DNA from: Aspidapion aeneum
Lineage: Eukaryota > Arthropoda > Insecta > Coleoptera > Brentidae
NCBI GenBank assembly: GCA_963576565.1
Contig: OY755047.1
Location: 6,852,931 to 6,916,930, forward strand
Direction: 5' to 3'
DNA length: 64,000 nt
The notes beneath the pieces were generated by a model, which worked only from the letters and a program-made list of their open reading frames with translations, did not search any database and was not told the origin of the DNA. Numbering within the stretch: position 1 is the stretch's first letter; each line of letters starts with the position of its first letter. The position numbers were made by a program, and so were the translations under genes. This document shows positions 1-10,402 of this stretch, one piece after another.

Positions 1-81
1 TATAAGAAACATAATTTTTTTAAAGGATAATTTTTAAGTTATAAAAGGGACGTTTTTTTTTAAAGGGGAAAATTAGTATTT

Positions 82-279
82 TTGAACAATATTTTTACCC
101 GTGTACGGGAGACCAACATAAAAAGATTTAGGGACAAGCGAAGAAAAACATTGAAAGATGACGTGGAGTGTAGAGCATTACAAGATGAACGGGAGAAGGC
201 AGAAGAACAAAGTTCTCTGGTAAATCAAGCTAAACTCAGAGGCTATGATGGCAACTCTCTACTCTATAAGAGGTGCTGA
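82..279 (+). CDS. Exon-like open frame of 65 codons, unidentified
   Basis: An open frame rich in charged residues (many K, R, E, D) ends at a TGA just before position 280. It has no in-frame ATG; the open stretch begins at a TTG, so if real it is an internal or relic exon. Its composition looks more protein-like than the surrounding AT-rich sequence. In the mirrored arm near 20.40-20.45 kb the flanks are recognisable, but the middle of this block is missing. I recognise no domain. It could equally be a chance open frame in a less AT-rich patch. Confidence 0.25.
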   Translation: MNNIFTRVRETNIKRFRDKRRKTLKDDVECRALQDEREKAEEQSSLVNQAKLRGYDGNSLLYKRC

Positions 280-563
280 GGTGGAAGAGGCAAGGATAAG
301 ACAAGGAGAGATAACGATACCAAAGGCTCCAGTCCAATAATACTTCGAATGATATACTTGGCCTTGACAAGAGATGTAATGCTCTTTTGGATTCAGGGCC
401 ACACAGGTTTCCGTGTCAATGAGTGGACACTTAAGAAGAGGCAGATGTAAAGAAGATCTTTGCTTCAGCAAAACAAAAAAGAAAATGATCTTTGTATTAA
501 GGTGGGTAATCATTAAATAATAGTCTTTAAAAATCAACAACTAATACTGCATTTCTTTTGCAG

Positions 564-612
564 GTTTGGTGGGGACAGACAGACAGACAGACAGAAGAAT
601 TAAATTTGTCAG
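564..612 (+). other. Exon-like block between AG and GT, conserved in both arms
   Basis: The block is preceded by a pyrimidine-rich tract ending in TTTTGCAG and followed by GTGAGT, a strong donor-like sequence. It contains a (CAGA)n run. The mirrored block on the minus strand at 19923-19967 keeps both the acceptor-like and donor-like sequences. Upstream at 501 another donor-like junction (AAG then GTGGGT) is also mirrored (AAG then GTGAGT). This suggests the duplicated unit once contained a spliced transcript. No protein is recognised. Confidence 0.4.
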
Positions 613-678
613 GTGAGTCCCATAAAATACTAGAATGCCTTTGGATATCATTAAAGTCTAGTTTTTTCTTTTTTGCAG

Positions 679-1455
679 GTGTTGCGACGTCAACAACTAG
701 ATTTCAACAAAAAGATGCCAAATGGGTAGCGGTAGGATTATCCTATCAGGGACAGTGAGTCATCCCTGCCCACCGCAGACTCCGGGGGCCTTCTGACCCG
801 GAAGGCCAGTAGGTACCTGTCTAGGGTCCCGGTCCAGGGTACGGACAAATTTTCACCTACGGCAATAAATTTTCTTTGCAAAAGCAGTTGTTTTATTTCT
901 AGAATAAGATGTTTTGGGTAGCGGTAGGTTTATCCTATCAGGGACAGTGAGTCATCCCTGCCCACCGCAGACTCCAGGGACCCAGGCCCCTGTCCAGGGT
1001 ACGCACTAAATTCTCAAAGAGTCGTATTGATTTTATCAATATTGTTTTAAATGTTTCCAAAGTTGATCATCTTAAACTTATCTTTGTTATTTTATGGGTT
1101 TTCAACAAAGATAAGAATTATTAAAATCTTTGTTGTTTTATGGGTTTTCAACAAAGATAATATATTGTTAATTAAGTTGACCTTAATGTTGATATTCTTC
1201 TGGTCTTTATATATTAGGTACTATTTAAGTGATTTTGTTTATAGTTTTCTGCCAGCGGCATTAAACTAATATTAACACTAAATCAGCAGGTGCATTTCAG
1301 GATTTTTTTCATTTTTAGGACAAGATGTTTCGGGTAGCGGGTAGGTTTATCCTATCAGGGACATTGAGTCATCCCTGCCCACCGCAGACTCCAGGGGCCT
1401 TCTGACCCGGAAGGCCATAACCTGTTAAGGGTCCCGGTCCAGGGTACGGACGAAG
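679..1455 (+). repeat. GC-rich ~90-130-bp module, three copies (left arm)
   Basis: Three copies occupy about 724-850, 917-1005 and 1330-1455. They share GGGTAGCGGTAGG, a block reading TCATCCCTGCCCACCGCAG, and an end reading GGTCCAGGGTACG. Copies 1 and 3 contain a small hairpin (GGCCTTC, seven bases, GAAGGCC) that copy 2 lacks. Each copy is preceded by a T-rich tract ending in AG, as an acceptor would be. The GC content contrasts sharply with the flanks. Four inverted copies lie at 19088-19826. I cannot identify the family. Confidence 0.8.
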
Positions 1456-1585
1456 ACCACAACGATAGATTTGGCCTTGAAGACACAGCTTTATATAACG
1501 ACCCCAACAGCCAAAGATCCAAAAAAAATCATCCACATGCTGACAACGACTTACAGTCCTGAATGGTTTGGCGATGTCAAAAAAG
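1456..1585 (+). pseudogene. Relic coding exon A of an unidentified gene
   Basis: One frame is open through the block and reads as plausible protein; the phrase SPEWFGDVKK lies at its end. It stops at a donor-like junction (AAAAAAG, then GTAGGT at 1586), leaving phase 1. The mirrored block in the right arm (about 18985-19095, minus strand) is clearly homologous but has a 2-bp deletion that breaks the frame. Joined to the block at 4092-4186 the phase is compatible. I recognise no domain. The unequal decay of the two arms indicates a relic rather than a working gene. Confidence 0.4.
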
Positions 1586-1765
1586 GTAGGTGCATTTTAA
1601 TTCGATAACAACAAATTTTTTTATTTATGTTATAAATATCGAAATCGGATCTATGCAATTTGATGGTTATACAGGGTTATATCTAACTTTAGAACTATAC
1701 CAGCGATTTTAATAGAAGAAGCTGTACTTTGCAGGAAACTGATCAGGCTTTTCAGTACAAATATT

Positions 1766-2474
1766 AGCTCACACTACTACTAGACTATAGTAGTGTGAGC
1801 TATGGTGATCCTAATTTTTTCAAGAAAAAAAAAGTTGCTCCGATTTCAAAAATTTTTATATATCTTTGCGTTTCAGATGATTTTGAAACTTTTTTGTCTT
1901 GCTGTCTGTCTGTCTATCTGTATGTATGTCTGTCTGTCTGTATGTCTGTCTGTAACGACTAACCCGCATAACTGAAAAACCGCTTGTCCGATTTAAATGA
2001 AATTTGGTACCTAGGCTGAGTCTTGGGCCGTGGTGGTCCCATTAAAAAATGAACGAAATCCACCGAACGCAAGTCACATAAAAGGGTGGGGGTAGATTTC
2101 AAAAATGAGAGTTTATGTGAAAATATGGCGTGTGTCATATCAAACGAAAGGTAATTAAGTCTGGAGTCAAATAAAATGAATTTTAAGTTATTTAAAAAAA
2201 AAGGGTGGGGGTAGATGTCAAAAATTAGAGTTTAAGTGAAAATATGGCGTGTATGATATCAAACAAAAGGTAAATGAGTCTGGAGTTAAACAAAATACAT
2301 TTAGTTTTTAAAAAAAGGGTGGGGGTAGATTTTAAAAATTAGAGTTTAAGTCAAAACATGGCTTGTGTGGTATCAAACGAAAGGTAATTGAGTGTGGAGT
2401 TGAATAAAATATATTTCAGTTTTTAGTTATATTAGCTCACACGTACACTATAACTACAGTACTTAGTGTGAGCT
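1766..2474 (-). mobile_element. Hairpin-ended repetitive element, copy 1 (inverted)
   Basis: Both ends are short hairpins of AGCTCACAC and GTGTGAGCT (1766-1801 and 2434-2474). Inside are a (GTCT)n microsatellite at about 1900-1955, the phrase ACCGCTTGTCCGATTT, and direct subrepeats of about 120 bp. Each subrepeat contains a GTGTG/CACAC block and a run reading AAAGGGTGGGGGTAGAT. The family recurs at 4860-5524, 15580-16189 and 39402-39967. All copies also share about 30 bp outside one hairpin (AATACTCTGCCAAT; here 2475-2504), so the true end is probably there. No coding capacity is seen. Confidence 0.85.
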
Positions 2475-2504
2475 TAGGTGCTCAGAGATTGGCAGAGTAT
2501 TTTT

Positions 2505-4080
2505 TGTCTGCTATCTTAAAATCCAATATGGCGTATAGAATCAAGCTTGACCTTTCAGAGAGGCTCATCTATTTTTATGTTAACTCCTAGAAAATCAGTC
2601 TCTCCGCCACGCACAACAAGGTGTAAACCATTGAAATTGGTGAAGTGAAAAATGAAGTGAAGTGTTACTAAACCGATTTTAACGAAATAAAAATCATCAT
2701 GGTGAAAATCAATTGCACCTTAAAGATCACTATTAAAGTTTGCTGCCATTTTGAAATCCAAAATGGCGGATTAAGTTGAATTCTACCTTCCAAGCACGAT
2801 TTTACCATGTTTTGATGTGAATGTGAATAAAAGGGGGAATTATAAGTTTGATCCCTTTGACTATTTGTCAATATGTTTGTCTGCCCGCACGTATTACTAA
2901 AACTACTCAACCCATTTTAATGCGGCTTTTTTCTGGAAGTGTCATTATCCATTTTAAGGGGTCATCAGATATTCCTGGAAATATTTCACTACATGTTTTT
3001 CAACAAGACAGAACAGGACTTCGACAGAACCCAAAAACCCTCGATCCTCTCGGACTGTGTACAAAATTTACCCCACTTGAGAACCCTTTGGACTAAAATG
3101 CAAGCAATCGTTAAAACAAACACTAATATCTTAAGACCTACTAAGACGATTTTAACAACTTATACCTCGTTGTGCGTGGCAGACATAGGTCATTTACAGA
3201 AATTCAAAAAAGGTTCAAAGCATTTTTCGGAACATAAGAAAAAGCGATCCTTTATGGATGGTCAAATTAGATGTAGTCTGCTATCTTGGATTTCAAATTT
3301 TAATAGTTATCTTTAAAGAGCTATCAAGCCTTAGATTTTTTAAGATATTTGCGACATATTTGATGATAAAACACAAAAAATAGCTTAAAATTTGCCATCA
3401 AGAGGCTTCGCCCCCCCTCCCCCCCCCCCAACCCGAAGCAGCGGCGTAGTTGCGAAAAGACATGATGACTTTTTTTTTTTTTTGGTCGCAAGTTTTTTGA
3501 TGGCGCCCTTTGTAGCTGTCGGGTCCCCCCCCGCCCCCCCAAGACACATTCCTGGGTGCGCCACTGTCGTTGGTAATAATTAATTTATGAGGAAATAAAT
3601 GCAGACAGAACTGGCAAGGCAATCGCCTAATCTGCAAAACAATGATTGAAACAAAAAATAAATATATCTGAAATGACTGAACCGATTTTGATCTGATCTG
3701 TACCCTGGTGCGCGCGGGTGAAATGGAGCTTTTTATAAATTTAAAAAATATAAAAGTTGGATGAAAGGCAAGTAAGTTGTTTTGTCTAAAAGCCTGAGCA
3801 ATTTCTTGCATAGTGCAGTTTGTTTTAGTGAAATCGGTACTATAGCTCGAAAGTTATAACAAAAAACATTTTGTTCGTTTTTTTTTTACCTACTCGGTAC
3901 AGAGTGGTGTTCAGCAAAATACTTTTAGCATCCGAAAAACCGCTGAAAATGGTTGGACCAAAAGTAATTATTATGGTGTGACTGCCAAAAAAGTTATATT
4001 TTAATATTGCAATAAGAAATAATTACATTAATTAACTTTTTTTTCTAAACTAACATTTTTATCTATAGCCTGACTTTTTT
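2505..4080. other. Non-coding stretch with repeated AAATGGCGG blocks
   Basis: No gene is supported. Degenerate direct and inverted copies of a module are present, recognised by CCATTTTGAAATCCAAAATGGCGG-like phrases and by ACTAAACCGATTTTAA. They occur near 2515, 2740 and 3280. Mirror-image relatives lie in the right arm near 16870, 17180, 17360 and 17860. A small hAT-like MITE interrupts it at 3439-3566. Open frames of 60-137 codons here overlap one another on both strands and sit in these repeats, so I do not call them. Confidence 0.6.
3439..3566. mobile_element. hAT-like MITE, CAGCGGCG...CGCCACTG ends
   Basis: The ends CAGCGGCGTAG and TGCGCCACTG are near-inverted, and the interior holds homopolymer runs and the phrase TTTTGATGGCGCCC. 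That phrase recurs inverted in the element at 50923-51198, so the two are one family. The CAGNGGCG terminus is typical of insect hAT-type MITEs. No clean 8-bp target duplication is visible, so the boundaries may have been altered. Confidence 0.55.
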
Positions 4081-4091
4081 ATTTTAGTGAG

Positions 4092-4186
4092 GACTACATG
4101 CTCTCCGTACAACTTTTGGAAAATACAATGTTTTGCGCCAAGGAGATGTTTATGGAAAGACAACATTAGATCTAATGGGGTTCCAG
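4092..4186 (+). pseudogene. Relic coding exon B, same length in both arms
   Basis: The block follows an acceptor-like tract (TTTTATTTTAGTGAG) and ends at CAG before GTAATT. Taken in phase with exon A (one base carried over), it is open for 32 codons ending in the phrase LMGFQ. The mirrored block at 16527-16621 (minus) is also 95 bp with no indels, and is open to LTGFQ. Of 16 differences between the arms, most change the residue: about 13 of 32 amino acids differ. Frame retention with mostly non-synonymous change fits decay after duplication better than purifying selection. No domain is recognised. Confidence 0.4.
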
Positions 4187-4367
4187 GTAATTATTTATAC
4201 AGAGTGTTATGCAAAATCTGTTTTATATATAAATGACACTTCCCTCACCTCATCACCCATTTCAATATAACACATGTTTTGATTAACATCCTGTATCTAA
4301 ACCTTATTTAATTATAAATTAGTCTAACAACATGGATTGGTTAAATTTCCTTATTTTTTTCAATATA

Positions 4368-5804
4368 CAGGGTAAAATTGGGCATTTTTAGGGGGCTTCG
4401 TGTAACGGGGGATTCTTTGCGATGCTAATTTTAAGACAAGATTTTTGGTGGAAATCACATTTTGATATGTCAAACCATTTTTTTATTAATCGGCATTTTA
4501 AATTAGGGTCTATAACTTTCACACTGAAGTTTGACACTTTTAGTTTCCGAGATATAACCAAGTTATATTTTTTCTTATGGAATAACCCCTTTTTTTAGTT
4601 TAAAAATCAGCCCGAAATGTTTAAAATAAACAAAAATAAAACATAGTATATGTGACACATTTAATACAATGTTTTATTTTTGTTTATTTTGTTTAGATAT
4701 TATTTTTTATATATTCTTGGTTCTTTTTATATTTTTGTTTTTATTTTTATCTTGCTTGTTAATAAAAATATTAACAAATTCAAAAAAATTAACTAAGGTG
4801 TGCTACTCAAGCCGATCTCGAACATCCACTAAAATACTCTGCCAATCTATGGGCACCTAAGCTCACACTAGGTACTATAGTTATAGTGTGAGCTAATATA
4901 ATCAAAAACTGAAATATATTTTATTCAACTCCAGACTCAATTACCTTTCGTTTGATACCACACAAGCCATGTTTTGACTTAAACTCAAATTTTTTTAATC
5001 TACCCCCCACCCTTTTAAAAAAAACTAAAATGTATTTTGTTTAACTCCAGACTCAATTACCTTTCGTTTGATATCACACACGCCATATTTTCACTTAAAC
5101 TCTAATTTTTGACATCTACCCCCACCCTTTTTTTAAAAATAAACTAAAATTCATTTTTTTTAACTCCAGACTTAATTACCTTTCGTTTGATATCACACAC
5201 GCCATATTTTCACATAAACTCTAATTTTTGGAATCTACCCCCACCCTTTTATTTGGCTTGCGTTCGGTGGATTTTGTTCATTTTTAAATGGGACCATCAC
5301 GGCCAAAGACCCAACTTAGGTACCAAATTTCATTAAAATCGGACAAGCGGTTTTTGAGTTATGCGGGTTGGTCGTTACAGACAGACAGACAGCAAAACAA
5401 AAAAGTTTCAAAATCATCTGAAACGCAAAGATATATAAAAATTTTTGAAATCGGAGCAACTTTTTTTTTCTCGAAAAAATTAGGATCACCATAGCTCACA
5501 CTACTTATAGTAGTAGTGTGAGCTAAAATGGTCATTCCATAATATAGGTAACTTGGCGTTATATCTCGAAAACTAAAAGTGGTAGATATTTGCAGAAATA
5601 AAGAAATTGTTGAGCCGGTCGCTTTCGAAATACAAACTTTTCAAAAAGCCTCTTTATCTCAACTTGAGTTGACATATCAAAATGCGGTTTTCATCAAAAG
5701 TCTTGTCTTGAAACTTGAGTCTTGCAAAGGGGGGTTAGTTTTCCTCTATCTCCTCTAGAAGTGCCCGCGAACCTCCTTAAAAGTGTCCAATTTTAATCAC
5801 CCTG
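4368..5804. mobile_element. Foldback element (CAGGGT...ACCCTG) carrying a nested element
   Basis: The outer sequences pair with each other over more than 150 bp. The start CAGGGTAAAATTGGGCA pairs with TGTCCAATTTTAATCACCCTG at the end, and the block around GATATGTCAAACC pairs with the block around GACATATCAAAATG. The hairpin-ended element at 4860-5524 sits near its middle. The right-arm counterpart spans 14824-16337. It is non-coding and non-autonomous. Confidence 0.75.
4860..5524 (+). mobile_element. Hairpin-ended repetitive element, copy 2
   Basis: Same family as 1766-2474, in the opposite orientation, with AGCTCACAC/GTGTGAGCT hairpins at both ends. Three direct subrepeats of about 120 bp start near 4922, 5041 and 5160. 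They are followed by a short (CAGA)n run at about 5381-5394. The conserved outer flank AATACTCTGCCAAT lies at 4831-4859. An open frame at 5288-5494 spans the microsatellite and also occurs in copy 3, but it is repeat sequence rather than a gene. Confidence 0.85.
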
Positions 5805-5862
5805 TAAAAATTTCTTTTTAGTTCCAAAAGATCACTTTGTAATAAAAAATTTTTTTCGACAG

Positions 5863-5965
5863 TTTTACTTCAAGAATCGTTCAGTTGCACACCAAGAACC
5901 TCAAGCATTACCTACTTAGGAAAACAAAGGATTTTCAAGACATCGAGCTATTTCAGCTTCAGTTG
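5863..5965 (+). pseudogene. Relic exon C of the palindrome gene
   Basis: The block is preceded by a T-rich tract ending in CGACAG. The mirrored block (about 13680-13779, minus strand) is preceded by CCGGCAG. In the right arm one frame runs open from the acceptor and contains the phrase DFQDIEPFQLQL. The left arm has DFQDIELFQLQL, but an indel near its start shifts the frame relative to the acceptor. The following bases (TTTTTATTTTTTGGACACATAAC) are also shared. The protein is not recognised, and at least the left copy is broken. Confidence 0.35.
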
Positions 5966-6189
5966 TATTTAGGTTTAAGGTTTAGTATTTTGTATTTTTG
6001 TTGGTTTTTATTTTTTGGACACATAACTTCACAACATTTCTCGAAAACAATCAAGATCTTTTGTTGATATGACAGTTCTTAAGATATCTGCAATTATGGG
6101 ACAAAAAGATAATTAATGCCTCCCACTCCCTACAAGAAAAAAAAATCAAAATCGGTAAGACAGATGATGATATTCCTATATATCTTTCC

Positions 6190-6905
6190 ATCGGAAACCG
6201 GGGCCAAAAAAGTTCCCCAGTTTGAATGTTCCCGAGTTTGACCCACTACGAAATCAACCAAAAAAAAGTAGGTTTGGTTCAGTTCGGTTCAATGACTATC
6301 TTTCCGATTTTAATGATTTTTGGTATATTCATTCCACCTGTCAAGAAGATGAAAAATCTCTAATTTCAAAAGTTTCTGATTATCAGTTTTTTTTTTAAAT
6401 TAATTTTTGAAAATTAAAAAATTGCCAGTTTCACTTGAACATGTACTAAAATAAATTTAGATATCTCGATAACTACTTAAATCAGAGTGGTATGGTTTGT
6501 TTAAAAGTTCTTTAAAAGATCTTTCGAATAAGGTATCACAAGTTGTAATTTTTCCAAAAAACATTCAAAATTTTTTCAAGTATGGTTTTTTTATTTTGAA
6601 TTTGTTTTTTTGTAAAAATTACATTATTTGTACTTCTTGTGTAGAGAGTTCTCGAGATATCTAAATTTATTTTTGTACATGTTTAAGCCAAATTGGCAGG
6701 CAGTCTTTTTATTTTCAAAAAATTTTCTCAGGAAATTTTAAAATTTGAGATTTGTCATCCCTTGACCAGTAAAATGAATATACCAAAAACATTAAAATCA
6801 GATAGATGATCAGCCAAACCAATTTTTGTTGTTGATTTCATATAAGTTGAGTTACTGGGAAAAATTCCAGATGTCTTGGGACTTTTTTGACGCCGGATTC
6901 GGATT
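6190..6905. mobile_element. Left-arm-specific foldback element
   Basis: The sequence around 6265-6345, containing TTTTGGTATATTCATT, pairs with the inverted sequence around 6765-6830, containing AATGAATATACCAAAA. The pairing extends outwards on both sides. In the right arm the flanking sequences near 6120 and 7300 are joined directly around 13505. This block is therefore an insertion in the left arm or a deletion from the right. Boundaries are approximate. No coding potential is seen. Confidence 0.6.
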
Positions 6906-7257
6906 CAGCATGGAAAAATACATGGGAATATCATGGTCTTACGGATTTCGATTTTTTTTCTTTTGGGTTTGTGTGGTAATTAATAAAATTCTTATTCTCG
7001 CGATATCTCAAATATCAGTTGTTAAAATAATTTAAAAAACCATCGCAATTTTCTTATGGGGTGTGAACGACGCGATTTTTTTGAATAGGTAAGGGGGGCA
7101 ACAAATAATACAAATATTAAAAATCATTCAATTAATTTAAATGATACCTACAAATTACAGACAATATATTTCTGATGCATAAACTTTGCTCGTGTTTGAG
7201 CAGGGTGAGCCCAAAACACACTTGAAAATACTTACTTTATTATTAGCATTTTATATA

Positions 7258-7898
7258 CAGGGTGTCAACTAAAAGGTAACAGAAGTATTTTTTGGTATTT
7301 TTCGTGCGAATTTGGAGAAACGCTCCGACACATCGATTTTGTTTGCGAGGGAGACACTTTTTGGCTATCTTGAAATTTTTGTAGCTCATACCCCCTTGGA
7401 GGGGTATACTTTACCCCTACATTTTGAATAGGGAAAGTGGATCTGTGTACCTTGTTTTGAAACCCTTTTGAATGTCTTTACAACTGTGTAAAAATTTTAA
7501 AAATCTATTAGTTTTTGAGATAATTGCCTTTAAACTTTCAAATTTAACATGGACTGATAAAATAAGAATTTTATCAAAATTTTATATGTTTCGGATTTAA
7601 TTTTTATTTTTTAATTCCATGTTAAATTAAAAAATTTGAAAGCAAATATCTCAAAAACTAATAGATGGATTTTCGAAATTTTTTACATGGTTATAAAGAT
7701 AACTTCAAAACAAGGTCTCACTGGACCCACTTTCCCTATTCAAAATATAGGGATAATGTATACCCCTCGAAGGGGGTTCGTGCTATTTCAAGATAGCCAA
7801 AAAGTGTCGACTTCGCAACAAAATCGACGTGTCCGAGCGTTTCTCCAAATTCGCAATACCCAAAAACACATCTGTTACCTTTTAGTTAGGACACCCTG
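7258..7898. mobile_element. Foldback element, CAGGGTGTC ends
   Basis: The two halves are inverted copies. CAGGGTGTCAACTAAAAGG at the start pairs with CTTTTAGTTAGGACACCCTG at the end, and both halves contain the phrase for GAATTTGGAGAAACGCTC. The ends are flanked by TA. A degraded relative occupies the mirrored position at about 12935-13500. The open frame at 7636-7917 lies inside the hairpin arm and is not a gene. Confidence 0.8.
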
Positions 7899-7919
7899 TA
7901 TTTTATACAATACTTAAAA

Positions 7920-9018
7920 TCTAATTATGGGGAAACAATAAGCCAAAGAAACATCTGTTTTTTAAATATGATAGTCCAGATCATGGCCAACCCTTTTTGC
8001 TCGAATTTTACAGTCAAATGAAAAAATAGCAACCATTTGAAGTACATTTTTTGGCGGCTACCCCTGTAAAAATTTGAACAAATAAATTTTATTTAAAGTT
8101 GCGGGCCTTAATCTAGCCTAGCATGTTTTTGAGATTTGTAAACACAGATTGAGTAAGTAAAAAAGAGTAATTTTTCCAACATTACCAGAAATTGCAAACA
8201 TCTTAAGCACTGTTAAACATATCGACAAAAGATTCACATACTGTAGTGGCTAATAATAATAACAACCACCTAAAACTTTATGAAAATCTCACCCACACTA
8301 ACTATTAAAAAACTACTGGAGTGTCTTTGGAAAGGTCAATCTATTTCTTAACTCAGGCGCTACGGCGATTTTTTTCAAAATTTTATGGTCTTTTTGTCAC
8401 GTTTTAAAAAAAAATTCTGTGTATTTTAAGACAAAAATTGCTGACACTATTCCAAAGAAAGGTAAAAATTTTATACCTCCTGAAAATTCCATAACAATTG
8501 AATAGATAGTGTAGACATAAGTTTTTAAATTTAGCAAAAATTATAAAAATTCGCATAATTCGTGAAAAAATTGGTGTTTTTAGCAATTTTGGCAAATTTT
8601 AAAATTTATATCATTCTTTGTTCAATTTTTATGGAATTGTCAAAAGTTTTAAAAATGTTTACCCCTTTTTCAAATGGTGTCAGTCAGTTTTACCTAAAAA
8701 TATACAGTAAAAAGTTTTTTTTTAACGTGAGAAAAAGGCACTACAAATTATGAAAAAAATTGCCTAGATATAAGGTTTTCATAGACACTAACAGTTTTTT
8801 GACAGTTAGTGTAGGATCAGATTTTAATACAGTGATTGGTAAACTATTGGTCACTACTGTATAATTAAAAAAAAAAGGGGGGATGCAAACATCATGGCGA
8901 ACGAGTTTGTAAATTTCCGAAGCCAAAAGATCACTAATATTTCAGTAAACTCTTATTTACTACCCATAAATAAATAAAAAAACAACAGTGATCTTGTGAC
9001 TTTTGCGACAGAAATATA
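7920..9018. other. Non-coding stretch mirrored at about 11480-12400
   Basis: No gene is supported. The sequence is AT-rich and has an inverted counterpart in the right arm; for example, the block around AACATATCGACAAAAGATT at 8211 matches the reverse complement near 12245-12265. Within the arm, several phrases recur inverted (TTAGTGTAGGATCAG against CCACACTAACTATT). The stretch may therefore itself be a foldback repeat. Confidence 0.5.
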
Positions 9019-9246
9019 CTAGGCGGTCGCAGTTCCGTCCCACCGTGGGTCAGCTAGGCTCGACCGCGCGTGATGAAGTTCCTTTCCATATTTTATAATG
9101 TTTGCATTTACACTTGGCGTTCTAGGGCCCGAGAACCCCAAATGAAAATCTATACATTATAAAACATGGAAAGAAACTTCAACTGCTCGCGCGATCGAGC
9201 CTAGTATGATTCATGATACGTCGGGAGTGCGATTGCCTAGTACGTT
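9019..9246. mobile_element. Palindromic MITE, family TTGGCGTTC, copy 1
   Basis: The ends read CTAGGCGGTCGCAGTTCCG and an inverted, decayed equivalent. The centre holds CTTGGCGTTCTAGGGCCC. Copies lie at 11275-11466 (right arm) and 34949-35174, so this family is not restricted to the palindrome. It is non-coding. Confidence 0.75.
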
Positions 9247-9394
9247 CCCGCCTTTAATACGTGATTGATAAAGTTTGTTTTCATCTCCCATGATGACTTG
9301 CATCACTATTTTTTTAAATGCACCATAGGAACACGAACGCTCCCTTCTCTTTTCTTCTTATATAAATAGACTGCCACATTCTTTCTCTTGAGCT

Positions 9395-9566
9395 GGGGCG
9401 GATCTACAGGAGGGTCTTCCAAATTATTTTTAGTTAAATGTTATAATAACCCAGAAGACATGTTAGCTCTTCTCTGGTTACTATACAATTTTTTGCAAAA
9501 ATGTCATAGCTAATTTAGTTCTATTATATATACCCCCCTAACTTTTAGCACCTAGATCCGCCTTTG
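9395..9566. mobile_element. Short MITE-like repeat with GGATCT/AGATCC ends
   Basis: The start GGCGGATCTACAGG and the end CTAGATCCGCC are inverted relatives. A similar pair of ends brackets about 29165-29340, and a decayed version lies near 11100-11170. The interior is AT-rich and non-coding. Boundaries and family are uncertain. Confidence 0.4.
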
Positions 9567-9689
9567 CTTTTAAAGTTAGTTTGGAATTTACTTAAGCAAA
9601 CTAGAGCGAGCTTTCGTTTTCCTATGGCTAGCTGCCTTTTTTGAAAAGGAAAACTTTTTAACCGGTCCTAATCCTGTAAATCCGGTATT

Positions 9690-10115
9690 AAGTTCAACGA
9701 AAATGTGAAGTTATGTATCCAAAACAGGGGTATTTTAAAATATAATAAAATTGAAGGGTGGGGCGAATTATTCTTTAAAGGACAGCTAAGAAAAATTACA
9801 ATTTATGTAAATTTTTTTAGTTGTCTTATTTCATTCATAGATGGCGCCACTATTGCGCGCGTGGCCCTAAAAGCAGTACGCAATTAGTTATCTAGGTGGC
9901 GCCACTATGAAGAAATTTTAGTCCAAGGGTTTGCGAATAGGTGGCGATACTGCTATATTCGCAAACGGACAAAGTGCAGAAATTTCTTCATAGATGGCGC
10001 CACCATTGCGTACGTGACTTTAAAGTTCTGCAGGTGGCGCCACTAGTATTTTAGTTCACGGGTTTGCGAATAGATGGCGACACGACCGCTTTTTGGCGCC
10101 ATCTATTCGCAAACA
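9690..10115. repeat. Inner arm with repeated GGCGCCAC blocks
   Basis: The phrase AGGTGGCGCCACTA and its variants, and TTTGCGAATAGATGGCG, occur several times in both orientations. The innermost part (10051-10115) is itself a hairpin and is repeated inverted at 10403-10468. Agreement with the right arm is strongest here. The open frame at 9705-9887 lies within these repeats and is not called as a gene. Confidence 0.7.
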
Positions 10116-10402
10116 CCAGAAGTACTAAAAATTCCCGTATGGGGTCTTATTTTGAGAGGGATGCGTACTTTTTCTTTCGTATGCGGTCTGTTTAAAAAAT
10201 TTTAATCGTATGGGGTCTCGATTTAAAAAAATTTTATCGTATGGGGTCTCGATTTAAGAAAATTCTTTCGTATGTGGTTTCAATTTAACAATATGCTAAC
10301 GTATAGGGTCTCCATCATAGATTTTCTATAGTATGCGGTCTCAATTTACGCATACGATAGAAAGTACACATCCGAGATCCCATACGATAATTTTAGTTAG
10401 AG
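10116..10402. repeat. Minisatellite at the centre of the palindrome
   Basis: A unit of roughly 40-50 bp built on CGTATGGGGTCTCGATTTAA repeats about six times, with variants (CGTATGCGGTCT, CGTATAGGGTCTCC). The last copies near 10330-10385 turn into the inverted orientation (GAGATCCCATACGA). The array therefore straddles the symmetry point near 10260. Confidence 0.8.

Larger units (their letters stand above)
1..10115 (+). repeat. Left arm of a ~20-kb imperfect palindrome
   Basis: Blocks along this arm recur as reverse complements, in mirrored order, between 10403 and about 20540. Paired positions sum to about 20.5 kb near the centre: 10051 pairs with 10468, 9728 with 10792, and 8195 with 12288. 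Further out the sums drift because each arm has private insertions; 5880 pairs with about 13765, 4190 with about 16530, and 1450 with about 19090. The pairing still holds near position 80, so the arm probably extends left of the window. One gap-free 95-bp block compared base by base has 16 differences (about 83% identity), so the duplication is old. I do not recognise the structure as a known transposon class. Confidence 0.88.

Noticed and set aside
3398..3811. 137-codon minus-strand frame
   Set aside because: Passes through poly-C/poly-T runs and a hAT-like MITE; the composition is an artefact of low-complexity DNA.
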